A stretch of 13,114 nucleotides of DNA, taken from positions 1-13,114 of the forward strand of contig JANNHP010000074.1 of NCBI GenBank assembly GCA_031404455.1, written 5' to 3'. The DNA comes from JANNHP01 sp031404455 (GTDB taxonomy: Bacteria > Planctomycetota > JAJSAM01 > JAJVHW01). Made by a program: the position numbers and the translations under genes. Positions 7,396 to 13,114 of the stretch are shown one piece after another. Position 1 is the stretch's first letter, and each line of letters begins with the position of its first letter. Under the pieces are notes generated by a model, which saw only the letters and a list, made by a program, of their open reading frames with translations, was not told the origin of the DNA and ran no database searches.

Positions 7396-8183
7396 TGCGA
7401 CGGCTCGCCTTCCTTCTCACTGCGACCCTCCTCGCCGGATGCGACGCGACGTCGGACGGCCGCGAGGCGTATCGCGAGGGACGGTTCCGCGAAGCGCACG
7501 CGTCGTTCGCGAAGGCCGCCCACGCGGCGGGCGACTCGGCGTCGGCGGAGCTGCTCTACGACCGCGCCCTCGCGGCGCTCCGCGACGGTGACCCGCGCGA
7601 CGCGGAGTCGTCGGCGCGGAACGCGGCCGAGCGCGGGGCTCCGGAGGTCGCGGCGCTCGCGGACTTCGTGCGCGGCAACGCCGCGTTCGCGCGCTGCGAG
7701 ACCGCGGCGCTCCAGGCGAGTGCGCCGGAGGCGGAACCGTTCGCGTTCGACGTGGCGATCGCCGCGGCGGCGAGCGCGCGCGATGCGTGGGCGTCCGCGG
7801 CTTCGACCCGCGCCGACTGGCCCGAGGCGCGTCGCAACGCGGAACGCGCGCTCTTGAAGATCGCCGACCTCCGCGAGAAGAAGGCTGAGGCCGAGCGGAA
7901 GCGGAGCTCGAAGTCGGCGCCGCGGCCGAATCCGAAGCCCGTGCCGAAGACGAAGCCGTCCACGGACGAGAAGGACCCGTCGCGTCCGCCCGTCCCGCCG
8001 AGGCCTCCGGACGACGGCGCGCCCGCGGGTGAGGACGCGGCGGCGACGGCTCAACTGGCGGAGCTGTCGCCGTCCGAGGTGCAACGACTCTTCGACCGGC
8101 TCGCGGCGAAGGAGAAGGAGAAGCTCGATCTCCGCCGTGCGCGGCGGCAGGCGACGTCGGCGGACGTCGAGCGCGACTGGTGA
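7392..8183 (+). CDS. batC: BatC-like TPR lipoprotein
   Basis: The protein has 263 residues from the ATG at 7392, which overlaps the batB stop as ATGA. A second ATG at 7395 is better spaced from GAGG (7386-7389) and would remove one residue. The lipobox is LLAGC with Cys17, so it should be lipidated and membrane-anchored. Residues about 23-160 are helical with TPR-like repeats (GREAYREGRFREAHASFAKA, then LLYDRALAALRDGDPRDAE). A charged, Lys/Pro-rich linker follows (about 161-212). The short C-terminal helical end (about 222-263) finishes in VERDW, as BatC proteins often do. It probably serves as a scaffold for BatA/BatB. The gene lies between batB and batD, the usual order. The family name rests on context, TPR character and the C-terminal end. 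Confidence 0.88.
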   Translation: MMRRLAFLLTATLLAGCDATSDGREAYREGRFREAHASFAKAAHAAGDSASAELLYDRALAALRDGDPRDAESSARNAAERGAPEVAALADFVRGNAAFARCETAALQASAPEAEPFAFDVAIAAAASARDAWASAASTRADWPEARRNAERALLKIADLREKKAEAERKRSSKSAPRPNPKPVPKTKPSTDEKDPSRPPVPPRPPDDGAPAGEDAAATAQLAELSPSEVQRLFDRLAAKEKEKLDLRRARRQATSADVERDW

Positions 8184-9598
8184 GGGGCGCGCTCGTCCTC
8201 GCGGCGCTCATCTGCGCGAGCGCCGCCGCCCAGGAGCGGGAGGTGCCCGCCGCGGAGCGCGCGTTCGTCGAGGTCGAGACGCCGCGCGACACGTGCTTCG
8301 TCGGCGAGGCGGTCCGCGTGCGCGTCCGGATCGGGTTCGACGCGGCGTGGCTCTCGTCGAACGCGATCCCGATGTTCCGCCGCGAGATGGACGTACCCGC
8401 GCGGATCGGGGCGCCTTGGCTGCACGCGCTCGAAGGCGCGGAGGTCGTGCGCGACGACCGGCCGCCCGCGCGGGCGGCCACCGTCGCCGTGAACGACGAG
8501 GTCGTCGCCGCCGCGCGCGCGGACGAGCGCAGCGTCGACGGTCGCGCGTTCAGCGTGCTCGAGATCGAGCGGACGATCGTGCCGTCGCGGCCCGGCGATC
8601 TCGTCCTCGCCGCGCCGGTCCTCGAGTTCGCGTACGCCACGCGGTTCGACGAGGACTTCATCCGCGGCCGCACCGCTGACGACCGGCGCGAGGCGCGGAT
8701 CGAAGGTCGTCCGCGCACGCTGCGCGTCAGCGCGCTGCCGGAGGCGGGCCGTCCGCCGGAGTTCACGGGCGCGATCGGGCGGTTCACCGTGAGCGCCGAG
8801 GCGTCCGAGCGCGCAGTGAATGTGGACGAGAGCTTCGGTCTCCGGCTGACGATCACAGCGGTGGGCGAGGGCGACGGCAACTTTGGTCGCTTCGCCCCGC
8901 CGCGCCTCGACGGCCTCCCGGGACTCCACGTGTACGGAGCGATCGGCGCGATCGCGGCGATCGACGACAAGAAACGTCGACGGCGCACGCTCCTCTACGA
9001 CCTCGCGGCGCTCGGCCCGGAGGTGAAGGAGATCCCCGCGATCCGGTTCGCGTTCTTCGATCCGGAGCCGCCGGGCGCGTATCTCACGGTCGCGACCGAT
9101 CCGATCCCCCTGACGGTGCGCGCCGCGGCGGGCGGCGCACGTCCGGCGCCGGGCGTCGTCGCGGCCGAACCGCCCGCGCGTTCGAGCACGCTGCTCGTCG
9201 TCGTCGCGATCGTCATCGCGATCGGCGCGGCGCTCGCCGTTGCGTGGCGCCGCGCGCGCGGTCGCGGGGAAGTCGGCGACGCAGCGATGCACGCCGTCGG
9301 CGCAGCCGCCGAGTTCCGGTCGCGGACCGCGCGCCCGGGCGGCGACGTCGCGAACGCGCTCACCGAGTTCCTCGCGGCGCAGCTCGGCTGCGCGCCGGCC
9401 GCAGTCATCGCGCCGGATCTGCTCGATCGCCTCGTCGCCGCGGGCGTCCCGGAGAGCGTCGCCGCGCGCGCAGCGGCGATGGTCGAACGCCTCGTGGCGA
9501 CACGCTACGGCGGCGGCGCCGGGCCGAGCGACGCGGCCGAGGCCCGGGCGCTCGTCGTCGAGCTCGATGCGGCCTTCCGCGCCGCCGCCGCGCGCTGA
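8180..9598 (+). CDS. batD: BatD, envelope-spanning protein
   Basis: The 472-residue protein starts at a GTG overlapping the batC stop (GTGA, 8180-8183). A signal peptide follows (hydrophobic 4-17, likely cleavage near ASAAA-Q). The large extracytoplasmic part (about 18-335) is beta-rich. Its Bat-type landmarks are PPEFTGAIGRFTVSA (192-206), then VNVDESFGLRLTI, GEGDGNFGRF (229-238) and LPGLHVYG. One membrane span is at about 337-356, followed by an Arg-rich stop-transfer segment and a cytoplasmic tail of about 115 residues. The tail's helical segment, DVANALTEFLAAQLG and onward, resembles the tail of the gene at 4446-5381. BatD proteins are thought to link periplasmic and cytosolic parts of the Bat complex. 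It is the last gene of the operon; the stop lies 30 nt from the convergent rho stop. No intrinsic terminator is visible. Confidence 0.93.
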   Translation: MRGALVLAALICASAAAQEREVPAAERAFVEVETPRDTCFVGEAVRVRVRIGFDAAWLSSNAIPMFRREMDVPARIGAPWLHALEGAEVVRDDRPPARAATVAVNDEVVAAARADERSVDGRAFSVLEIERTIVPSRPGDLVLAAPVLEFAYATRFDEDFIRGRTADDRREARIEGRPRTLRVSALPEAGRPPEFTGAIGRFTVSAEASERAVNVDESFGLRLTITAVGEGDGNFGRFAPPRLDGLPGLHVYGAIGAIAAIDDKKRRRRTLLYDLAALGPEVKEIPAIRFAFFDPEPPGAYLTVATDPIPLTVRAAAGGARPAPGVVAAEPPARSSTLLVVVAIVIAIGAALAVAWRRARGRGEVGDAAMHAVGAAAEFRSRTARPGGDVANALTEFLAAQLGCAPAAVIAPDLLDRLVAAGVPESVAARAAAMVERLVATRYGGGAGPSDAAEARALVVELDAAFRAAAAR

Positions 9599-9628
9599 AC
9601 GCGCGGGAGCGGACGCAGGACGGCCCGG

Positions 9629-11359
9629 CTACGAGAGGTTGAGCGCGAGCAGGAACTCCGGGTTGGACTTGGTCTTCATGATCTTCTCCTTCAGGAGCTC
9701 CATCGCGTCGGCGGGGTTCATGTCGTTCAGCACCTTCCTGAGGATCCACACGCGCTTCAGCTCCTCCTTGGTGAGGAGCAACTCCTCCTTGCGCGTGCCG
9801 GAGCGCGTGATGTCGAACGCCGGGAAGATGCGCTTGTCCGCGAGCTTGCGCTCGAGGTTGATCTCCATGTTCCCGGTGCCCTTGAACTCCTCGAAGATGA
9901 CCTCGTCCATGCGCGAGCCCGTCTCGACGAGTGCCGTGCCGAAGATCGTCAGCGAGCCGCCCTCCTCGCAGTTGCGCGCGGCGCCGAAGAAGCGCTTGGG
10001 CTTCTGCAGCGCGTTCGCGTCGACGCCGCCCGACAGGATCTTCCCGGAGTGGGGGACCTCCGTGTTGTAGGCACGGGCGAGGCGCGTGATCGAGTCGAGA
10101 AGGATGACGACGTCCTTGCCGTACTCGACGAGCCGCTTCGCGCGCTCGAGCACCATCTCGGTGACCGCGACGTGCCGCGACGCCGGCTCGTCGAACGTGC
10201 TGGACACGACCTCGCCCTTGACCGAGCGGACCATGTCGGTCACCTCTTCGGGGCGCTCGTCGATGAGCAGCACGATCAGGTGGCACTCGGGGTGGTTCTG
10301 CGCGATCGAGTGCGCCATCTTCTGGAGGATGATCGTCTTGCCAGCGCGCGGCGGGGAGACGATGAGACCGCGCTGGCCCTTGCCGACCGGCGTGATGATG
10401 TCCATGATCCGCATCTCGAGGCCGGTCGCGGCCGTCTCGAGGATGAGGCGCTGGTTCGGATAGAGCGGCGTCAGGTCCTCGAAGACCGCGCGCGGCGGGA
10501 GCTGGTCCGAGGCGTAACCGTCGATCTGGTCCACGCGCAGCAGCGCGAAGTAGCGCTCGTTGTCCTTCGGCGGGCGGATGGGGCCCATCACCATCTGGCC
10601 CGTCTTCAGGTTGAAGCGGCGCACCTGCGACGGCGACACGTAGACGTCGTCCGGCGCGGCGGTGTAGCTGTACGCGGGGGAGCGGAGGAAGCCGAAGCCG
10701 TCGGGAAGCACCTCGACGACGCCCTGCCCGATGACGAGATCGTGCCGCTGGATCTTCGTCCGCAGGATGCGGAAGATCAGCTCCTGCTTGCGCAGTCCGA
10801 TGAAGTCCTCGATCTGCTCGGCGACGGCGACGCGGTGGACCTCGGCCATCGGCAGCGCCTGGAGATCGCCGAGGTTGAGCGCCGGGCGTCCGGAGTCGGG
10901 GACGAAGTCGCTCTCCTCCTCGCGCTGCGGCATCTGCGGCGCGTGCTGCTGCTGTTGCTGCGGTTGCCCGTAGGACGGCTGGCCGAACTGGGGCTGGCCG
11001 TAGCCCTGCTGCGGCGGACGGTCGGGGCCCCGGTCGCCCCGGCCACCGCGCCGTCCGCGGCGTCCGCGGCGGTCGGCGCTCTGCCAGCGGTCCTGCGGCT
11101 GGGCGGCCGGCGGCGGCGGCTCCACGATTCCCGCGCCGAAGTCGGCGCCGTAGGCGGCGGGCGGCTCGGACGGTTCCGGCGCGGGAGGCGGCGCGGGAGA
11201 CGGGGGGGGAGGTGCGGGCGGCTCGGGCGCGCGCAGCGTCTCGGACGCGGGCTCCGGGGCGGCGTCGTGCGACTCGGATGCGGCCGGCGAGGATTCGCTC
11301 GCGGCGCGGCTGCGGGTCGTGCGGCGCCGCGGCGTCTTGTTCCCGGAATGCTCGGTCAT
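9629..11359 (-). CDS. rho: Transcription termination factor Rho with long disordered N-terminal extension
   Basis: The 576-residue protein is about 150 longer than the E. coli form (419). The ATG at 11359-11357 is chosen because AGAGGAG (11369-11375) lies 9 nt upstream and it overlaps the coaE stop as ATGA. Residues 1-150 are low complexity: Ser/Ala/Pro-rich (1-90), an Arg/Gly patch RRGRRGRRGGRGDRG (97-111), then Gln/Tyr/Gly/Pro repeats with GQP units and QQQQQ (115-145). The Rho N-terminal helical domain covers about 157-200 and the RNA-binding cold-shock-like domain about 206-277 (GFGFLRSP). The RecA-type ATPase has Walker A SPPRAGKT (335-342), DERPEEVTDM (367-376), Walker B VVILLD (417-422) and DSITRLARAYN. 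The Q-loop region is GGVDANALQKPKRFFGAARN and the R-loop GTGNMEINLERK (494-505). All key motifs are intact, so it should be an active hexameric helicase that ends transcripts. Confidence 0.98.
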   Translation of the reverse strand: MTEHSGNKTPRRRTTRSRAASESSPAASESHDAAPEPASETLRAPEPPAPPPPSPAPPPAPEPSEPPAAYGADFGAGIVEPPPPAAQPQDRWQSADRRGRRGRRGGRGDRGPDRPPQQGYGQPQFGQPSYGQPQQQQQHAPQMPQREEESDFVPDSGRPALNLGDLQALPMAEVHRVAVAEQIEDFIGLRKQELIFRILRTKIQRHDLVIGQGVVEVLPDGFGFLRSPAYSYTAAPDDVYVSPSQVRRFNLKTGQMVMGPIRPPKDNERYFALLRVDQIDGYASDQLPPRAVFEDLTPLYPNQRLILETAATGLEMRIMDIITPVGKGQRGLIVSPPRAGKTIILQKMAHSIAQNHPECHLIVLLIDERPEEVTDMVRSVKGEVVSSTFDEPASRHVAVTEMVLERAKRLVEYGKDVVILLDSITRLARAYNTEVPHSGKILSGGVDANALQKPKRFFGAARNCEEGGSLTIFGTALVETGSRMDEVIFEEFKGTGNMEINLERKLADKRIFPAFDITRSGTRKEELLLTKEELKRVWILRKVLNDMNPADAMELLKEKIMKTKSNPEFLLALNLS

Positions 11360-11997
11360 GGACTCGGTCTCCTCTGAGCGGCGGCTCGGTCGCCCCGCAG
11401 CATCGTCTCGAACATCTCGCGCGCCTCGACATCGAGGCGCGCCTCGTCCCCGTCGTTCACGAACACCCGCCCGGCCCGCGCGCATTTCTCGTTCGCGGGG
11501 AGCTGCGCGGCCGTGCGGCGCCGCACTTCGGACTCGTCCCATCCGTGCGCGGCTCGCGCCCGGGCGAGACGCACGATCTCCGGCGCGTCGACCGCGAGTG
11601 TCGCATCGCAGATCGAATCGAGGCCGCTCTCGAAGAGCAGCGCGCAGTCCATCACGATCAACGGGGCGCCGCTCGTCCGCGCAGCCGCGATCTCGGCGTC
11701 GATCCGGAGCCGGACCGCGGGATGCACGATCGCCTCGAGTCGCACGCGCGCGGACTCGTCGGCGAAAGCGACGCGCGCGAGCGCCCGGCGGTCGATCGAC
11801 CCGTCCGCCGCGATCACGCCCCGGCCGAAGGCGGCGACGACGGCGTCGCGCACGCCGGGTCCCGTCAGAACCTGGTGCCCGAGGCCGTCCACGTCGATCC
11901 GCCGCGCCCCGAGTCGCTCGAATCGGACGGCCAGCGCGGACTTGCCTGCGGCGAGCGTTCCGGTGATCCCGAGGACGGGTGCGATTCGGGGGGACAG
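11356..11997 (-). CDS. coaE: Dephospho-CoA kinase, probable CTG start
   Basis: CoaE phosphorylates the 3'-OH of dephospho-CoA with ATP, the last step of coenzyme A synthesis, in the cytoplasm. From CTG 11997 the protein has 213 residues, near the family norm of about 200. The P-loop is GITGTLAAGKS with Walker A GTLAAGKS at 13-20. DVDGLGHQVL (35-44) matches the family D-x-D motif, IDRRALARVAF precedes IVHPAV (90-95), and LIVMDCALLFESGL (113-126) is the acceptor-side motif, with Ala where Pro is usual. The lid/core segment ends QLPANEKCARAGRVFVND. No ATG, GTG or TTG lies near the expected N-terminus. The frame stays open to TTG 12147, but that triplet falls in a -35 box and the intervening sequence is Arg/Pro-rich and non-coding in style. 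ATC at 11985 is another rare-start option. The stop overlaps the rho ATG. Function is secure, start is not. Confidence 0.9.
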   Translation of the reverse strand: MSPRIAPVLGITGTLAAGKSALAVRFERLGARRIDVDGLGHQVLTGPGVRDAVVAAFGRGVIAADGSIDRRALARVAFADESARVRLEAIVHPAVRLRIDAEIAAARTSGAPLIVMDCALLFESGLDSICDATLAVDAPEIVRLARARAAHGWDESEVRRRTAAQLPANEKCARAGRVFVNDGDEARLDVEAREMFETMLRGDRAAAQRRPSP

Positions 11998-12021
11998 GCT
12001 GGTCTCTCTCGGTTCTCCCCG

Positions 12022-12050
12022 GCGACGGGAACGCTGAGCGTTCGGGTCGC
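12022..12050 (-). promoter_or_regulatory. Two-part hairpin in the coaE-rho leader
   Basis: On the minus-strand RNA, GCGAC (12050-12046) pairs with GTCGC (12026-12022). Inside it GAACGC (12043-12038) pairs with GCGTTC (12034-12029) over a TCA loop. The two stems are separated by a symmetric CC/CC internal loop. This gives 11 paired bases within 29 nt, ending about 25 nt before the proposed CTG start. CC at 12052-12051 could extend the stem by pairing with GG at 12020-12019, part of the purine run GGGGAG that might help ribosome binding. It could influence translation initiation of coaE and, through coupling, of rho. No T tract follows, so it is not a standard terminator. Function is inference. 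Confidence 0.4.
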
Positions 12051-12117
12051 GGCGGTTGAGGGGATCGCAGGCCGCGCGGGGTGCGCGCTGCGGAAGGGAG
12101 GCTCTTCTCCGGGTCAG

Positions 12118-12147
12118 AGGGTAGAGGCGCCCGCGAGCGGGTGTCAA
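12118..12147 (-). promoter_or_regulatory. Probable sigma-70-type promoter for coaE-rho
   Basis: Reading the minus strand, a full-consensus TTGACA (12147-12142) is followed by an 18-nt spacer and TACCCT (12123-12118). The latter matches the -10 consensus at T1, A2 and T6. Transcription would begin near 12111, giving a leader of about 115 nt before CTG 11997. Its place upstream of the coaE-rho pair, in a non-coding stretch, fits. The -10 box is weak, as is common in GC-rich genomes. Confidence 0.55.
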
Positions 12148-12171
12148 CGCGAAAGACGGCGCGGGGGCGAC

Positions 12172-12198
12172 CCAAGTGGTTCCGATGTCGCGACTTGG
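12172..12198. promoter_or_regulatory. Short inverted repeat in the divergent control region
   Basis: CCAAGT (12172-12177) and ACTTGG (12193-12198) form a perfect 6-bp inverted repeat with a 15-nt spacer that contains the palindrome GTCGCGAC (12187-12194). It lies between the two divergent promoters, 25 nt upstream of the coaE -35 box and 37 nt upstream of the plus-strand -35 box. It could be an operator shared by both genes. Short arms of this kind also arise by chance, so this is weakly supported. Confidence 0.2.
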
Positions 12199-12235
12199 CG
12201 ATGCCTCGTCGCCTCGCCAGGCTGGCAGTTTTCGT

Positions 12236-12265
12236 TTGACCGTCTCGAATCGACGGGGCTAACCT
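12236..12265 (+). promoter_or_regulatory. Probable promoter for the membrane coiled-coil gene
   Basis: TTGACC (12236-12241) follows a locally T-rich stretch (AGTTTTCGTTTG). Two -10 candidates overlap: GCTAAC (12258-12263, 16-nt spacer) and TAACCT (12260-12265, 18-nt spacer). Transcription would start about 85 nt before the ATG at 12358. The leader holds one simple hairpin: GGAGGT (12298-12303) pairs with ACCTCC (12309-12314) over a CGGGC loop. That hairpin is upstream of the real ribosome binding site at 12348-12353. I see nothing else in this leader. Confidence 0.5.
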
Positions 12266-12357
12266 CCCCGCTCGACCGCCGTGCAGGCAATGACGTTGGA
12301 GGTCGGGCACCTCCTGCGGGCACGGTACGCAGCTTGGGCTCGCCATCGGAGGACTAC

Positions 12358-13114
12358 ATGTTCAGGGCACGCGAGCGTGGGATGTCGTTCTGGCCTTTCG
12401 CGATCAGCCTCCTCGGGCTGGTCGTCTTCATCATCCTCTGGTTCAGCGCGTCGAGCGAACGCGACAACGCGAATCGCAGCGCGGCGACGGCCGAGGCCAA
12501 CCGCAAGCTGATGGAGACGGAGAAGGACGACGCCAACAAGCGGCTGCTCGCCGCCTCCAAGGACATCGGCTTCACGACGGGCGGCAACTTCTCCGACCCC
12601 GCCGAGATCGTGCGCCAGCTCAAGGAATACGGTCCGAAGCTCGGCGACACGATGACGATCGAGTTCTCCGAGGACAAGTACCAGGAGGCGAGCGGGGGCG
12701 GCATCGTCGAGAAGGCCGCGGGCGGCATGGTCAAGGTGCGCTACCTGACCGAGGCCGAGCTGGCCGACGTCCCGACGGTCCAGGGCTTCCTCTCGAAGTT
12801 CGAGACGGCCGCCAAGCGCATGAAGTTCGACATCGACCGCGCCTTCAACGCCCAGAGCCAGGCCTACTCCGAGAAGGACACGGTCGTCAAGGCCGACCAG
12901 GAGACGATCAAGCAGAAGGACGCTCGCATCGCCGAGCTGACCGGTGAGAAGTCGGCGCTCGACAACCAGATGCGCGAGAAGGAACAGGAGCTGAAGGAGC
13001 AGATCGCCCAGCTCACTTCGCAGAAGGACTCGAAGGACACCGAGCTCGAGACGCTGCGCAAGCAGGCGTCGGAGAACGAGGCGAAGCTGATCGCGCAGCT
13101 CAACGAGTCGCGCG
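12358..13114 (+). CDS. Single-pass membrane protein with long coiled coil, 3' end outside window
   Basis: The frame is open from ATG 12358 through the last base, giving 252 residues so far. GGAGGA (12348-12353) lies 4 nt before the ATG, which supports this start over the internal ATG at codon 9. A basic N-terminus (MFRARERG) precedes one membrane span at about 11-30 (FWPFAISLLGLVVFIILWFS), suggesting the N-terminus is inside. Residues about 33-80 are charged and helical. A short mixed segment follows (about 80-160, including MVKVRYLTEAEL), then a strongly heptad-like Glu/Lys/Gln-rich coiled coil from about 165 to the edge. There is no recognisable catalytic motif in the visible part. Long coiled coils behind an inner-membrane anchor occur in envelope spacers, motor-stator-like and secretion proteins, but nothing seen here picks one. 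Real coding is certain; function is unknown. Confidence 0.9.
   Translation, partial: MFRARERGMSFWPFAISLLGLVVFIILWFSASSERDNANRSAATAEANRKLMETEKDDANKRLLAASKDIGFTTGGNFSDPAEIVRQLKEYGPKLGDTMTIEFSEDKYQEASGGGIVEKAAGGMVKVRYLTEAELADVPTVQGFLSKFETAAKRMKFDIDRAFNAQSQAYSEKDTVVKADQETIKQKDARIAELTGEKSALDNQMREKEQELKEQIAQLTSQKDSKDTELETLRKQASENEAKLIAQLNESR

Noticed and set aside
10925..11017. Repetitive sequence within rho considered as a DNA repeat array
   Set aside because: The repetition follows Gln and GQP codons of the Rho extension; units are irregular, without CRISPR-like spacers or conserved DNA units.
10049..11377. Plus-strand open frame of about 440 codons opposite rho
   Set aside because: It is the mirror of a complete Rho gene with all family motifs; the translation is Arg/Leu/Asp/Val repeats typical of an antisense shadow.
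11360..12346. In-frame extension of rho upstream to 12346
   Set aside because: It runs through coaE in another frame, is Arg-rich without domain character, and the ATG at 11359 has a good Shine-Dalgarno and an ATGA overlap.
12281..12511. Short plus-strand frame crossing the leader and start of the last gene
   Set aside because: It overlaps the well-supported ATG 12358 gene in another frame and has no independent ribosome binding site at its start.

Overview
The window is a GC-rich, densely coded bacterial chromosome segment. Rho has the family core typical of planctomycete-like Rho proteins, behind a long disordered N-terminal extension. There is also a chromosomal MoxR/Bat locus and a foldback repeat. 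Together these suggest a member of the Planctomycetota or a related deep-branching environmental lineage. This is an inference from protein style; no rRNA or other marker is present to settle it.

Layout, left to right. Positions 1-159 hold a nested inverted-repeat (foldback, MITE-like) element whose left end lies at the window edge. Next is a plus-strand gene (262-2475) for an exported protein with a thioredoxin-like N-terminal region lacking a CxxC motif and a helical/TPR-like C-terminal region; its function is unknown. A 61-nt gap with a small GC hairpin leads into a seven-gene Bat-type (Bacteroides aerotolerance) operon. The order is MoxR AAA+ ATPase (2537-3526), DUF58 protein (3532-4449), a BatD/DUF4381-like membrane protein (4446-5381), BatA (5378-6391), BatB (6388-7395), BatC-like TPR lipoprotein (7392-8183) and BatD (8180-9598). 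From the DUF58 gene onward every junction overlaps by 4 nt (ATGA or GTGA), so the set is very probably translationally coupled.

Convergent to this, with only 30 nt between, are rho (9629-11359, minus) and coaE (11356-about 11997, minus), again joined by an ATGA overlap. coaE has no ATG, GTG or TTG in a sensible position. The only TTG upstream in frame is part of a consensus TTGACA -35 box, so the gene probably starts at CTG 11997, behind a leader that contains an 11-bp two-part hairpin. A divergent control region (about 12118-12265) then separates coaE/rho from a plus-strand gene (12358 to beyond the window end) for a single-pass membrane protein with a long coiled coil.

How the genes work together: MoxR is expected to act as an ATP-driven chaperone on the von Willebrand A (VWA) proteins of its own operon. 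DUF58, BatA and BatB all keep intact metal-ion (MIDAS) sites. BatD and the BatD-like protein would be envelope-spanning partners, and BatC a lipid-anchored TPR scaffold. The coaE-rho pair is housekeeping (last step of coenzyme A synthesis; transcription termination). I see no tRNA, rRNA, CRISPR array, transposase or phage gene. No wholly new system is evident; the most unusual points are the foldback element, the coaE start and leader, the Rho extension and the gene at 262-2475.
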